A stretch of DNA of 64,000 nt from Halocatena marina. Lineage in GTDB: Archaea > Halobacteriota > Halobacteria > Halobacteriales > Haloarculaceae. Position 1 is the first letter of the stretch, and each line of letters starts with the position of its first letter. Where the stretch lies: contig NZ_JALLPK010000001.1 of NCBI RefSeq assembly GCF_023276375.1, positions 3,534,001-3,598,000 of the forward strand, given 5' to 3'. Position numbers and translations under genes: made by a program. Below are positions 37,795-48,059 of the stretch, piece by piece. Under the pieces are notes generated by a model. It was not told the DNA's origin. It saw only the letters and a list, made by a program, of their open reading frames with translations, and made no database searches.

Positions 37795-39009
37795 TTACTC
37801 TACCTGTTCGACAGCGTACCCGCGGTCCTCGATGGCAGCGATAATGTTGGATGCATGACCTGATCCACTGGTGACGATCTGGAAGACGAGATACGCCTCG
37901 CCAACGTGAAGATCTTCAACCGACCGGTCGTGACGAACCGTCCGTATATTCGCACCGAGATCGCCAATGACGGAGGCCAGCTCGCCCATAATTCCCGGTT
38001 GGTCGTCGATGCGAACCCGAAGCCGAAGCAGTTGGCATCGATCGGTTAGTGCGTGTGTCATCACTATCTGTAGCATTGACATATCGATATTTCCACCACC
38101 GAGCAGGGGGACGACGGATTCATCTGTCACGTCGAGATCATCAGAAAGGAGCGCGCTCACGGATGCTGCGGCCGCGCCTTCGACGAGCTGCTTTGCCCGT
38201 TCGAGGAGGATGAGTGTGGCGTTGGCAATTTGTTCATCGCTGACGAGTACGATGTCGTCGACGTATTCCTCGATGAGAGAGAGCGTCAGATCGGAGATAC
38301 CGCCGGTTGCGATACCGTCCGCGATCGTTTGCGGGTGATCAACCTCGACCGGAATTCCCTTATCGAGGCTGTCGGGAACGGTGGCAGCCTCCTCAGCTTG
38401 CACACCGACAACGCGGATGCTTGGGTCGAGTGATTTCAGCGCAGTGCTAACACCGCCGATCAGACCACCGCCACCGATGGGGACGATGACCGTATCGACC
38501 GATGGCATCGCGTCGTAGATTTCTAGCCCTAAGGTACCCTGTCCGGCGACAATATCCGGATCGTCGTACGCGTGGACGAAGGCTACATTGGTTGCCTCCG
38601 TCAGCGTTTGCGCGTGCGCCATCGCTGCCTGAAAATCGCTTCCTCGGAGTTCTACATCAGCCCCGTACCCGCGTGTTGCGTCGACTTTCGCTTGCGGAGC
38701 GTTTTCTGGCATAACGATCGTCGAATCGAGTCCGACTTTCGTCGCCGCGAGCGCGACGCCCTGCGCGTGGTTACCGGCACTCGCTGCCACTACTCGATCA
38801 AACGTGCTGGGGAGTTGTGTGAGCTTGTTGTACGCCCCTCGCGTCTTGAACGAGCCTGTCCGTTGAAGGTGCTCCATTTTCAGGTGAACGTTCGCCCCTG
38901 ACGCCTCGCTCAGCGACCGACTGCGTTCGAGCGGTGTCTCCCGGACCACCGATTCGTCGTCAAAACGCTCTCGCGCGCTACGAATGTCCTCCAGTGTCAC
39001 TCTTGGCAT
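37795..39009 (-). CDS. ilvA: Threonine ammonia-lyase (threonine deaminase) with ACT domain
   Basis: The protein has about 404 residues from the ATG at 39009. This fold-type II PLP enzyme converts threonine to 2-oxobutyrate and ammonia for isoleucine synthesis. The PLP Lys is K55 in GSFKTRGAY, and the phosphate loop is VPIGGGGLIGGV. A C-terminal ACT domain (residues 325-404) starts near LRLRVRIDDQPGIMGELASV and suggests allosteric control. The upstream extension of the frame to 39093 is AT-rich leader, not protein. Serine dehydration is a possible side activity. Confidence 0.92.
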   Translation of the reverse strand: MPRVTLEDIRSARERFDDESVVRETPLERSRSLSEASGANVHLKMEHLQRTGSFKTRGAYNKLTQLPSTFDRVVAASAGNHAQGVALAATKVGLDSTIVMPENAPQAKVDATRGYGADVELRGSDFQAAMAHAQTLTEATNVAFVHAYDDPDIVAGQGTLGLEIYDAMPSVDTVIVPIGGGGLIGGVSTALKSLDPSIRVVGVQAEEAATVPDSLDKGIPVEVDHPQTIADGIATGGISDLTLSLIEEYVDDIVLVSDEQIANATLILLERAKQLVEGAAAASVSALLSDDLDVTDESVVPLLGGGNIDMSMLQIVMTHALTDRCQLLRLRVRIDDQPGIMGELASVIGDLGANIRTVRHDRSVEDLHVGEAYLVFQIVTSGSGHASNIIAAIEDRGYAVEQVE

Positions 39010-39298
39010 AGATGCCCAAGATATCGACGGGGAGTATTTACAAATATTGCTCGAATAGAAATGTTGTTGTATGATTGAATTACTAATTTTCAATCATTTA
39101 TTGAAAATCAAGAATAGTGCATGCGAACTGTTCTATCGCCCTCGTTGGCTGTGAGGACGACCCTGAATATCGGCTTTCTAACGAGTTTTGTGTCCATCTC
39201 TAACGCTTTCTGAACTGGCTAGCCCGAAAAACAGTCGTGGGTGGCAATATTTGCTTCTTTCAGTCGCGTTTACGAATCGATGCCTGCTTGGCATCGAT

Positions 39299-39928
39299 AT
39301 GGGCTTCGGGAGACTGTGGCAACTCACACGAAACGAGTACGGACGCACGATCTACGAAGCACTTGCGAAGCTCGGGGTGAAGGTCTCGTTGATGTACGTG
39401 TATGCGCGCTCGGTCGACGATGTAAGCGACAGTGCTGTTCGTGATGGAGACAAATCGCTCACCTTCGAAACACGGCGGGGCAGTGACATCGACCGATCGG
39501 ATGAAGCGTTTGAGGAACTTGACGCCACTGACATCGCTGTGCTCGCCCGGTCCGGTGAGACCATCGTCGGTCAGGTCTTCTTGAGTGTCTCCCGTCCAGT
39601 GTACGCCGACCCGGTCGAAATGGACGTGGGTACCGAAGCCGCGTACATCTGGCGGTTACACGTCGATCAGGAGCACCGACAACGCGGAATCGGAACGACA
39701 CTCGTCGATCGCGCTTGTCAGGCGGCAGCAACAGAAGACACCGCGTCATCAGTGACTGCACTGGTCGCTCTCGACAACGTCCCTTCACGACGCCTCTTCG
39801 AAACCAACGGTTTCGAACCCCGCTCGCTCATAACGTACGGGCGCTTCTTCGGTGTCAGCTACAGATCACAACGAGCGGTGTCGGACAGTAGCAATCGTAA
39901 TCACTGGATATCTAACGTATACAAGTGA
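39299..39928 (+). CDS. GNAT family N-acetyltransferase
   Basis: The protein has about 209 residues from the ATG at 39299. The acetyl-CoA loop is HVDQEHRQRGIGTTLVDRA, preceded by the strand AAYIWRLHV and followed by NVPSRRLFETNGFEPRSL, the usual GNAT motifs A and B. The N-terminal 60 residues (LWQLTRNEYGRTIYEALAKLGVKV) are not part of the core domain. The substrate is unknown. The gene stands alone downstream of the divergent ilvA. Confidence 0.85.
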   Translation: MGFGRLWQLTRNEYGRTIYEALAKLGVKVSLMYVYARSVDDVSDSAVRDGDKSLTFETRRGSDIDRSDEAFEELDATDIAVLARSGETIVGQVFLSVSRPVYADPVEMDVGTEAAYIWRLHVDQEHRQRGIGTTLVDRACQAAATEDTASSVTALVALDNVPSRRLFETNGFEPRSLITYGRFFGVSYRSQRAVSDSSNRNHWISNVYK

Positions 39929-40076
39929 GAAAACAAGGGTAATCTGAATCCTCTCGTTCTCCTCGTCTCGTGATGGGTGTGCCATTTGACCCGCATACTG
40001 CCACAAATCACGCGCTCCGCGCCGGATCATTCAGACAGATCGAAATTATTATTGTTAGATTGAATGATTGGAATTT

Positions 40077-40883
40077 ATGGGTCTCTCAGCTGTTTCGTAT
40101 ACTCTCGTGTTTGGTGACCGTCCGCAGACGAGCGTGCAGGCTCTGGTTGCGGGGCTCGTGGTCGTTGGATGTGCGGTGGTGATGCGATTCGTCGCTCCGT
40201 CATTGTTGCTCGGTATTGAGCCTGCGTTGCTCACAGCAGCCATTGGATTTCTTCTTGCAGTCGCTGTCGGTCGCTATGAGGGTGGCGTACTCGTTGCTAT
40301 TCTTGCAGCAGTCATCCCCGTGTTTTCAGTTGCTGTTGCATCGACAGCCATTCTCGCGCCAGTAACTCCCGAACTAGCAGCTCGCGCTATGCGTGGCGCT
40401 CTCTGGTATTCGATGGGTGTGGCCGTGTTCGTTACTGGACTACCGGGATATGCTGTTGGCAGAATTTCACAGTCTGACCACGCGTTCTCCTCCCTCCCTC
40501 TCAACGAACACCTTCGTGTCGATCACAGACACTCCATCCCACTGCTCGTTTATGGTCTTCTCGTGGTTGGCATCGTCGTGGCTTGGTCGGTACTCCCTGT
40601 GTCTATGCTGCCCCCGTCGGCTGCTGTTGCACCAGTGTCCGCTGGTGCTGGGCTCATCACGGCTGTCTTCCTCGGCTATCGGGCGCAAGGCGCACCTCCA
40701 TCAGTTGGTGCGGGCACCATCGGCGTCAGCGCTGGCCTCCGATTGTTCACACAGGATGCGTTTCTTGCTGCGAGCGGTGGTTCCCCCTTCGTGTTTGCTG
40801 GCGTGATTCTCGCTGTCGGTTTCGTTGCTGGTGGCCTCTTCGGTTTAATCGGGTATGGTATCGGGCGGATGCTTGCCGACTAA
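40077..40883 (+). CDS. Polytopic membrane protein of unknown function
   Basis: The protein has 268 residues from the ATG at 40077 (40068 is an alternative). About seven to eight hydrophobic helices span it, with one polar loop around residues 135-155 (FSSLPLNEHLRVDHRHSIP). It is rich in Val, Ala and Gly with small-residue helix packing. No transporter signature is recognised. It precedes the phosphatidyltransferase by 239 bases on the same strand; no link is shown. Confidence 0.6.
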   Translation: MGLSAVSYTLVFGDRPQTSVQALVAGLVVVGCAVVMRFVAPSLLLGIEPALLTAAIGFLLAVAVGRYEGGVLVAILAAVIPVFSVAVASTAILAPVTPELAARAMRGALWYSMGVAVFVTGLPGYAVGRISQSDHAFSSLPLNEHLRVDHRHSIPLLVYGLLVVGIVVAWSVLPVSMLPPSAAVAPVSAGAGLITAVFLGYRAQGAPPSVGAGTIGVSAGLRLFTQDAFLAASGGSPFVFAGVILAVGFVAGGLFGLIGYGIGRMLAD

Positions 40884-41122
40884 GACCGATCATCATCCAA
40901 TATAGGGCGGAAAATCACGTTGAGGACGACAAATCAGCACCACTCGCACATCCGAGTAACGTATATGAGAACTACTCAGACAGGATTTACATAGCTCTCG
41001 ATACAATACTACACGACAGAGGAACAACGAACACGTAGCTCTGATCTATATATTCAAACGTCTATTTAGATATTGTAGACAAATATTATATTCTACCAAT
41101 TCGATACTGTAGACGAGCGTCC

Positions 41123-41818
41123 ATGACTGATGAGAGCATGGCGGCGAGGATCGTGCGTTTGAGCGAACGCGTAGGTGGTCGGGAGATACTCTCCGCGCGC
41201 ACAGAGCGTCATATCTTGTTGCGATTGAGTCTTGCTGATTACTGCAGTTTCGTTGCACTATTATTCGCGTGGGGGGCGACCGTATTGTTGCTCTCTCGTG
41301 AGCCTAACTGGGCTATCGTCGCCATGTTTTGTGGATTTGCGTTCGATAAACTCGACGGCTACATTGCGCGTCAGTACGACCGTCAGTCCGCTTTCGGTCG
41401 GCATATCGATTCGTTCATCGACGTGTTCGTCTACCTGGTGACGGCAGCGGTACTCTATCAGGTTGTTATGTCTCCGCATCTTGCGATGAGCGTCATTGTT
41501 GGCTTCCTCCTCATCGCGTTTGGGGGCTTGCGACTCATCCGGTTCACCGACGAAGGATTTGTGACCGATGGCGGAACCAGCTACTACCGAGGAATCACCG
41601 TCGTTCACACGAATCTCCTTGTGCTCGTGAACTATTTCCTCATCCAGTTCATCCCACAATGGAACGGCTGGCTCGCCGCAGCGAGTATCGCCATCGCCTG
41701 TCCGATCATGGTTTCGGATTATCCGAGCAAGAAAACGGTGAAAAGTCAGTCAATCGTGGCTGTCCTCGGTCTTGTGGCAATTGGTCTGTGTCTCGCTCTC
41801 GAATTCGGCTACGTATGA
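41123..41818 (+). CDS. CDP-alcohol phosphatidyltransferase family enzyme
   Basis: This 231-residue membrane enzyme carries the diagnostic DG-x2-AR-x8-G-x3-D-x3-D signature, seen as DGYIARQYDRQSAFGRHIDSFID at about residues 79-101. The catalytic Asp residues bind the metal and CDP-activated lipid. Six hydrophobic helices follow the family pattern. The archaeal relatives add serine, inositol phosphate or glycerol phosphate to CDP-archaeol. The exact head group cannot be decided. The N-terminal 35 residues are polar with a basic patch. Confidence 0.85.
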   Translation: MTDESMAARIVRLSERVGGREILSARTERHILLRLSLADYCSFVALLFAWGATVLLLSREPNWAIVAMFCGFAFDKLDGYIARQYDRQSAFGRHIDSFIDVFVYLVTAAVLYQVVMSPHLAMSVIVGFLLIAFGGLRLIRFTDEGFVTDGGTSYYRGITVVHTNLLVLVNYFLIQFIPQWNGWLAAASIAIACPIMVSDYPSKKTVKSQSIVAVLGLVAIGLCLALEFGYV

Positions 41819-42622
41819 ATTGCCGGACGTAGTACATCGTTTTGTCTGAGTGAGCCAGAACAGAGACCGAATCTGCAGCAGTAGCGAAGAGCATCCAGTT
41901 GCACACTATAGACACAGTTCGTAACTAATGAGCTGAACTCGGCTCGTTCATCGGAACCATTCTCGTAGACGTCAGTTCATGCGACATACACCGAACACTT
42001 GTTGGACGGTGTGACGTGCTTACTCAGAGCTATACCGGCTCTCTTTTGGTTGGTGATCGACGGACTGGAGTAGAAATGCGATTGCATGCGTGCTCTCTGG
42101 CGACTCAAGTTCGCTGGCCCACGTCTGAAATATTAGTATACAAATACTATCTAAAATTGTAAAAATAGTATAGTAGAACTCTTTACTCACTTCTGCTATC
42201 GAAGAATGATGGTGGCTGGTTGGGGTCTTCTGATTGGTCATTCTATAACGACATGCTCTCTGTAAGTTTATCGGAAATCACCGTCGCCTCCGTTAAAACA
42301 TTATTATATAGCGTTAACTTATCTATGAATTCGTTCTACTGAATTGAGTGAATAAAAAATACATTCGGGAAACCATGGAATATACATAATTCACGACTTT
42401 TACTTACTAACTCTCCTCTGGACGATGAATCGCTACACTCGCCACGGCTATACGCCTATTCTGATCGTACGCTTTCGAATATCTAAAACAGTATACGAGG
42501 CATTAGTTTTGATGGATATTGAGTAGTATCGATAATTAGATATTCAATAGCGCGACAATCGTCGTTTGTCGACACTAGATGTATATTGATTGTCCTCGAT
42601 TAATTGCGTGTGAGGGGTTCCA
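41819..42622. other. AT-rich intergenic region
   Basis: 804 bases between the phosphatidyltransferase and DUF2267 genes. It is mostly AT-rich with runs such as TAAAATTGTAAAAATAGTAT near 42150. One minus-strand frame ending at 42020 has a coding-like tail (ELESPESTHAIAFLLQSVD) preceded by AT-rich sequence; it could be a gene remnant but no family is recognised. No RNA gene or repeat was identified. Confidence 0.4.
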
Positions 42623-43006
42623 ATGCATTACGATCAGTTCATGGGTCAGGTACAGAACAGACTACAACTCAGCGACGGGGGGAAAGCCGTCCGAGCGACG
42701 CGCGCCGTTTTGACGACGCTCGGCGAACGCCTCCAATCCGGTGAAGCGAAGGATCTCGCTGGACCATTACCGATGGAAGTCGACCGGTATCTTCTGCAGG
42801 CTGACTCCGGACAACGATTCTCGATCAACGAGTTTTTCGATCGAGTGTGTGAACGAGAGACCGTCGACCGATCCGATGGGGTGTATCACACAAAAGCAAT
42901 CGTCGCACTACTCGATGAAGTCGTCCCCGCGGGTGAAATGCAGCAAGTCAGAGGGCAACTACCAGCAGAGTACGACCAGCTGTTCGAACTATCTGGCCAA
43001 GATTGA
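42623..43006 (+). CDS. DUF2267 family protein
   Basis: The 127-residue protein is typical of DUF2267: YDQFMGQVQNRLQL at the start, ATRAVLTTLGERLQSGEAKDLAGPLP in the middle and LPAEYDQLFEL at the end. It is all-helical and acidic with no membrane segment. The function is unknown; members often occur near stress and ion-transport genes, as here with PiT, ZIP and Usp genes downstream. Confidence 0.85.
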   Translation: MHYDQFMGQVQNRLQLSDGGKAVRATRAVLTTLGERLQSGEAKDLAGPLPMEVDRYLLQADSGQRFSINEFFDRVCERETVDRSDGVYHTKAIVALLDEVVPAGEMQQVRGQLPAEYDQLFELSGQD

Positions 43007-43167
43007 TCCACAGCCACGAATCCAACGATTTCCGACGATCGTAGCGGTGAATGAAGCGCTCAGGTATCTCAGACAATTTTGCGTGCAAAGCGAAAGACGA
43101 TACGGATCGCATCGCTTGGGAGCGGAAAATTTGAAGCGTATCGCTTTCGTTACTCTATTAGTGGTCT

Positions 43168-44496
43168 ATGATCGCCATACCAGCATTACTCGCTGTTGGG
43201 CTGTTAGTCGCCATCTTCGTCGGATACAATATCGGTGGCTCTTCGACAGGTGTTGCATTCGGCCCTGCTGTTGGCAGTCGAATCGTCGGGAAAGCGGCTG
43301 CTGCCGGGATTTTCACGGCGTTTGCGCTGGTGGGCGGGTGGACCATCGGTAGGAACGTAATCGAGACGATGAGCGAAGGCATTGTTCCACAAAGCCAGTT
43401 CACACTCGCGGTGAGTATCGTCGTGCTCTTTTTCGCTGGGGGTGGACTGCTCGTCTCGAACGTTTTCGGTGTGCCTGCTTCAACATCAATGACGGCCGTT
43501 GGTGCGATTGCTGGTCTCGGAATTGCGACGAATACACTCGACGAACAGGTGATGTTCGCGATCCTCGCGGCGTGGATCATCGCTCCGGCCGTCGCTTTCT
43601 CTGTCGGTCTCGTGATCGGCCGGTACGTCTATCCGCATCTGGATGCACGAATCTCGTTCACTCGGTTTCAGGGTGGATTGGTCCGCCTCGATCGGTCTGG
43701 GTCTGGACACCTCCCGACACCGACGCTCAACGAAAACGCAGCGCCACGCGACGTACTCGGTGCCCTGATCGTGGTCATTATCGCGTGTTACAACGCGTTC
43801 TCGGCCGGGGCATCGAACGCGGCAAACGCGATCGCACCGCTCGTCGGAAACGGGTCGATCACAGCCAGCCAAGGAATCGTGCTAGCAATTGCTGCCATTG
43901 GTGTCGGGAGTTTCACAATTGCCCGACGAACCCTCGATACCATTGGCGAGGGGATCACCGACCTCCCGATTCTCGCCGCGATGATTGTTTCTCTTGTTGG
44001 TGCGACGATCATTACGGTTCTGTCTGGGCTCGGCATTCCGGCGAGTCTCGCTGTGAGTATGACTTCGTGTATCATCGGGTTGGGGTGGGGACGATCGAGC
44101 CGTGTCGTTACTCTCGCAGAAGCAACGAGTGTCGCTCTGGAAAAAGGAGGTGCAGAAGCAACCGATGTCGTGTTGAAAAAAGAGGACCGACCCGAGTTCT
44201 CTGCAGATGCGATCCTTGCAGAAAGCGGGAAGTCCAACTCGGATTCTAATCCAGCCCGCGGACCGACCGTCGGTGAGCTTGCAACAGGTGAAGATGAAGA
44301 CCAAACCGAACAGCAAGACACAGAGAGAGAGCCGATCGAAGTGCCCGGAATTGGTGAAGAAGAGCCCGAGGAAGTGCTCGAAGAGACTCCAGTTCTCTTC
44401 GATCGTGTTGCTACTGGCCGGGTTGTTTTTCTCTGGCTGCTCACACCGACGATCTCGACGATCGGCTCGTATACGATCTTCGTTCTCTTCTTTTAG
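43168..44496 (+). CDS. pitA: PiT family inorganic phosphate permease
   Basis: This 442-residue permease is probably a phosphate-cation symporter. The two PiT signature halves are GYNIGGSSTGVAFGPAVG near residue 19 and SAGASNAANAIAPLVG near 212. Both replace the usual GANDxAN with related forms. About ten hydrophobic helices are present, but residues 310-420 form a long charged, Glu-rich cytoplasmic stretch before the last helix near the C-terminus. That insertion is larger than in bacterial PitA. A Usp-family gene follows after 57 bases on the same strand, so a joint transcript is possible. The exact gene name is an inference. Confidence 0.88.
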   Translation: MIAIPALLAVGLLVAIFVGYNIGGSSTGVAFGPAVGSRIVGKAAAAGIFTAFALVGGWTIGRNVIETMSEGIVPQSQFTLAVSIVVLFFAGGGLLVSNVFGVPASTSMTAVGAIAGLGIATNTLDEQVMFAILAAWIIAPAVAFSVGLVIGRYVYPHLDARISFTRFQGGLVRLDRSGSGHLPTPTLNENAAPRDVLGALIVVIIACYNAFSAGASNAANAIAPLVGNGSITASQGIVLAIAAIGVGSFTIARRTLDTIGEGITDLPILAAMIVSLVGATIITVLSGLGIPASLAVSMTSCIIGLGWGRSSRVVTLAEATSVALEKGGAEATDVVLKKEDRPEFSADAILAESGKSNSDSNPARGPTVGELATGEDEDQTEQQDTEREPIEVPGIGEEEPEEVLEETPVLFDRVATGRVVFLWLLTPTISTIGSYTIFVLFF

Positions 44497-44553
44497 CGAC
44501 GAGACCACCGAATCACAAAAACGGCTTTGATCATCGGTACCGAATGACGGTCC

Positions 44554-45021
44554 ATGAGCGAACGCGTTTTCGACAACGAGCGAATTCTCGTTCCCATCGA
44601 CGGCTCTGATGCCAGCGAGCGTGCGTTCGAATACGCGCTCAACTTCCCTGCTGAGAGCATCACACTCCTGACCGTTATCGATCCGTTCGATATCGATCCG
44701 CTTGCCCCCGGTTTACAATCGCCCAGTGGGAGGCCGGGGATGCCCGGCTACTCACCAGGATGGTACGAGAAAGTGGAACAGAAGGCAGAGGCGTTACACG
44801 ACCGAAAACGAGAGCGTGCTGATGATCGTGATATTACCGTCAAAAGTGAGGTTACGTATGGGTCTCCTGCCCGTCAGATAGTGAAATACACCCACGAACA
44901 CGAGATTGAACATATCGTGCTCGGACGGAAAGGGCACGATTCGATCACACGCGCACTTCTCGGCAGCGTATCCGAGCTGGTGGTCCGTCGATCTTCGGCA
45001 ATCGTCACCGTCATCTCTTGA
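44554..45021 (+). CDS. Universal stress protein, single domain
   Basis: This 155-residue UspA-fold protein has the N-terminal strand RILVPIDGSDASERAFEYAL and the ATP-type motif GRKGHDSITRALLGS near residue 125, fitting G-x2-G-x9-G-S/T. A loop of about 25 residues rich in Pro and Gly (SPSGRPGMPGYSPGWYE) lies after the second strand. It is the first of four Usp genes within 4.4 kb, placed between the phosphate permease and the ZIP transporter. Confidence 0.9.
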   Translation: MSERVFDNERILVPIDGSDASERAFEYALNFPAESITLLTVIDPFDIDPLAPGLQSPSGRPGMPGYSPGWYEKVEQKAEALHDRKRERADDRDITVKSEVTYGSPARQIVKYTHEHEIEHIVLGRKGHDSITRALLGSVSELVVRRSSAIVTVIS

Positions 45022-45112
45022 TAGAATACGCTCTGGCCGGACAACTGAGACAAGCTGGAAGAGTCCGGCGGTGGCAGTAACTATTAACCCTCAGGATCCA
45101 TCGTATCCAACG

Positions 45113-45901
45113 ATGCCGACGACGGAGGCGCTCGCGTTTGTTGTTATTGCTGCCCTCATCACGGATTTGGCTACCGGACTCGGTGCAGTTCCATTCTTTT
45201 TCGTCGACGAGGTTAGTGATCGGGCGTACGTGCTGTTGTGGGGATTCGCGTCTGGGATTATGCTCTCGACGTCTGTTTTCGGTTTGCTTCCGGAAGGCGC
45301 TGCCCAAGGCCCGATCATCGAGGTAGCTGGCGGCACGCTTGTCGGGATTCTACTCATCTTTGTCGTAAGTCAATTGCTCAACGAGTACGACATCCACCCA
45401 CAAACGATCTCAGCAGCAGATTTCCGTCGATTGTTACTCATCGTTGGGACGCTCACCATCCATAGCTTTCCGGAGGGCGTCGCGGTTGGTGTCTCGTTCG
45501 CCGATCTGAACATCGCTGGCGATGGGGTCACTGTCCCGCTTCTTGCTCTTTTTGTCACAATTGCGATTGCCATTCAGAACATCCCAGAAGGGTTGGCGGT
45601 TGCGATTCCCTTGAAGACACAGGGAATCGCAAACAGGCGACTCGTCTTCTGGGCCGTCTTTTCGAGTGCGCCACAACCACTCGCTGCAGTAATCGCATTC
45701 TACTTCGTTCGGATCGCTCGCAACGTGCTCTCGTTCGGGTTCGGGTTCGCAGCCGGTGCGATGCTGTTTCTCGTTGCCCACGAATTGCTGCCCGAAGCGT
45801 ACGATCGCGGCCGTGAACTACCAAAACACGGTCGCGATGAAATTATAACCGGCGTGGCTCTTGGATTTTTGCTCATGGCACCGCTGCTCGTCTTCAGGTG
45901 A
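45113..45901 (+). CDS. ZIP family metal transporter
   Basis: The 262-residue protein has eight hydrophobic helices, beginning ALAFVVIAALITDLATGLG. The conserved metal-site helices are seen as HSFPEGVAVGVSF and QNIPEGLAVAIPL, each with the characteristic PEG motif and the acidic/His ligands. The last helices hold FLVAHELLPEAYD. ZIP proteins import zinc, iron or other divalent ions into the cytoplasm. It follows the first Usp gene by about 90 bases. Confidence 0.9.
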   Translation: MPTTEALAFVVIAALITDLATGLGAVPFFFVDEVSDRAYVLLWGFASGIMLSTSVFGLLPEGAAQGPIIEVAGGTLVGILLIFVVSQLLNEYDIHPQTISAADFRRLLLIVGTLTIHSFPEGVAVGVSFADLNIAGDGVTVPLLALFVTIAIAIQNIPEGLAVAIPLKTQGIANRRLVFWAVFSSAPQPLAAVIAFYFVRIARNVLSFGFGFAAGAMLFLVAHELLPEAYDRGRELPKHGRDEIITGVALGFLLMAPLLVFR

Positions 45902-46036
45902 CTGTGTCTGCGGAATGCTCCACAATCGCTTACCACCGTCAGACGGCGTCACATGGAGTGAGGACGATCGTCAAAGGGAACACGGAACGCTACTTTAAGA
46001 GCAGGGGACCCGAATGTAAGCGTGGGTTGACGCTCA

Positions 46037-46930
46037 ATGTACGATACCATCCTGATTCCGACTGACGGGAGTGCGGGAGCGAACGCTGCAGCGCGCCACG
46101 GTGTGAGTCTTGCGAGGGCATTCGATAGTCAGGTCCATTTTTTGAGCGTTGTCGACGAACGGTCGTACAGCCATCGCCTCGCTGATCTTGACCCAGATAT
46201 CGACGCTCGCCGAGAGATGCTCGAACAACAAGCCAATGATGCAGTTCAGTCGCTTGAGATGACCGCAACGGACGCATCCGTCACGTTCCACACAGCGGTC
46301 GAACACGGTATTCCACACGAGACGATTCTCGATTACGCCGAACAACACGATATCGATCTCCTATCGATGGGCACACACGGACGGACTGGTCTCGATAGAG
46401 TGCTACTCGGGAGTGTAACAGAACGTGTGATTCGAACGAGCGACCATCCCGTCCTTACGTCTCGGACCGAACCGGACGATCGGTTGAAGTACGATCGGAT
46501 ACTGATTCCGACGGACGGTAGTGAGGCTGCGTCCGCTGCAATCAACCATGGAATCGCTATCGCAGAACGATACGACGCCACCATTCATATTCTCTCAGTC
46601 GTTGATCTCGGTGCAATAACGGGTACCTACGAGATGGGTCCAAGTATTTCAGATCTCCTCGACACGTTAGGCGAAGAGTGTGAACACGCTGTGGCTGAGG
46701 TCGCCGCCAAATGCCGGGACAGAGATGTCGATGTTGTCACAAGCGTCGATCAGGGGACTCCCTCAAAAGCAATCCAAGAGTACATTAGTGATGCTGGGAT
46801 CGACCTCGTGGCGATGGGAACACACGGTCGAACCGGTCTCGAACGATATCTTATCGGCAGCGTGACTGCGCGCGTCGTCCGGACGAGCAGTGCCCCGGTT
46901 CTCACCGTGCGTGAGCCACGAGAGGTATAA
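46037..46930 (+). CDS. Tandem universal stress protein (two Usp domains)
   Basis: The 297-residue protein consists of two Usp domains of about 145 residues. Each has the start pattern LIPTDGS (TILIPTDGSAGANAAA; RILIPTDGSEAASAAI) and a complete nucleotide motif (GTHGRTGLDRVLLGS; GTHGRTGLERYLIGS). The linker around residue 150 is short and charged. ATP binding is inferred from the motif. It converges with the next tandem Usp gene, 33 bases separating their stops. Confidence 0.92.
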   Translation: MYDTILIPTDGSAGANAAARHGVSLARAFDSQVHFLSVVDERSYSHRLADLDPDIDARREMLEQQANDAVQSLEMTATDASVTFHTAVEHGIPHETILDYAEQHDIDLLSMGTHGRTGLDRVLLGSVTERVIRTSDHPVLTSRTEPDDRLKYDRILIPTDGSEAASAAINHGIAIAERYDATIHILSVVDLGAITGTYEMGPSISDLLDTLGEECEHAVAEVAAKCRDRDVDVVTSVDQGTPSKAIQEYISDAGIDLVAMGTHGRTGLERYLIGSVTARVVRTSSAPVLTVREPREV

Positions 46931-46963
46931 GACAGTCTGCTGTGTGGAAGCGACTGTGAGGGG

Positions 46964-47899
46964 TTAGCTGACGGTCAGCACGGGCGTCTCAGAGCGCCGG
47001 ATCATTCGTATTGTGGTACTCCCCAGTAACCGATCGTCTCCTGCATCTTTTCCGCGCGTCCCCATCACAGTGAGGTCAGCAGCGACTCCCTGCATATAGC
47101 GGAGGAGCTCTTCTTCGGGCACACCCTGTCGTATCTCCGTTGTCACGGAGATCTCCCGGTCGCGGGCTTTGGCTGCAATACTATCAACGGCAGTTGTCCC
47201 ACCCTTCTTGAGCAGCCCGACGATGCTTCGAGGAGCGTCTTCGAGGCCGTACGTTCTCGTGTCGATGACGTAGACCACGTGGGCCTCAGCACCGTAGCGC
47301 TCTGCGAGAGCAAAACCCTGTTCGGCGGCACGCTCTGCAATATCGCTGCCATCAGTTGGAATTACGATCTGTTCGTACAGTCCGTCGTCCACGGAAGTAG
47401 CTGTCTCAACAGCAGCTAGATTAGAGTCCACAGCTCTGTCTCTGTCGCTATCGCTGTCGTTCTCTTCGGTGGGCCGCGTCGTCAGCACGGGCACGCCTGC
47501 GAGTGTCACTACTCGCTCTGTTGTGCTGCCCACGCGTGACTGTTGTGTTCCTGCTTGATCGTGGGCTCTCGTTCCCATCACGATCACATCGATCGCATTC
47601 TCCTCGGCATACGCGAGGACCGACTGGTAGGGAACCCCTTCGCGGACTTCGCGTTTTGTCTTCAATCCGAGTTCTGCGGCCAGCTCTTGCACCCGAACGG
47701 TTGCCGATCGGCCACGCTTTTCTGAATGACGTCGTAACGCGTCTCGTTCGTCTGAATCCAATGCGTCTGGTTCGGGGCTCGTGTCGATGACATGGAGGAC
47801 GTGGACGGTCCCGTCGCACATCCGTGCGAGATCAAACGCGCGAGCGATGGGACCCGCTGTTCCCCTGCTATCGATTGGGATGAGGATCTCGTGATACAT
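46964..47899 (-). CDS. Tandem universal stress protein, divergent first domain
   Basis: The protein has 311 residues from the ATG at 47899. The first Usp domain starts YHEILIPIDSRGTAGPIARAF, with SRGTAG in place of TDGSxxx, and its nucleotide motif is weaker (GTRAHDQAGTQQSRVGS). The second domain is canonical at the start (QIVIPTDGSDIAERAAEQ) and ends with GTRGKDAGDDRLLGS. A Ser/Asp-rich linker lies around residues 150-165. Divergently transcribed from the following tandem Usp gene. Confidence 0.9.
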   Translation of the reverse strand: MYHEILIPIDSRGTAGPIARAFDLARMCDGTVHVLHVIDTSPEPDALDSDERDALRRHSEKRGRSATVRVQELAAELGLKTKREVREGVPYQSVLAYAEENAIDVIVMGTRAHDQAGTQQSRVGSTTERVVTLAGVPVLTTRPTEENDSDSDRDRAVDSNLAAVETATSVDDGLYEQIVIPTDGSDIAERAAEQGFALAERYGAEAHVVYVIDTRTYGLEDAPRSIVGLLKKGGTTAVDSIAAKARDREISVTTEIRQGVPEEELLRYMQGVAADLTVMGTRGKDAGDDRLLGSTTIRMIRRSETPVLTVS

Positions 47900-48059
47900 A
47901 CTGCTCGGAAATACGGGATCGAACACCAAGTAGACTACCTGTGTCTCTGTTTGAAAGCGAACGGGCTACTGTCTGCTACGGCTCAATCACGGTCGCCCAT
48001 TCGTCTGACCAACCATACGGTTTAGGGCATATCGCTCGTATATGGCACGAGATGGGATC

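Noticed and set aside
37575..37844. Plus-strand frame of 89 codons next to ilvA
   Set aside because: It runs into ilvA on the opposite strand and has no acidic bias or recognised domain.
42020..42241. Minus-strand frame of 73 codons
   Set aside because: The first half is AT-rich leader sequence; only the last 30 codons look coding, so it was noted as a possible remnant rather than called.
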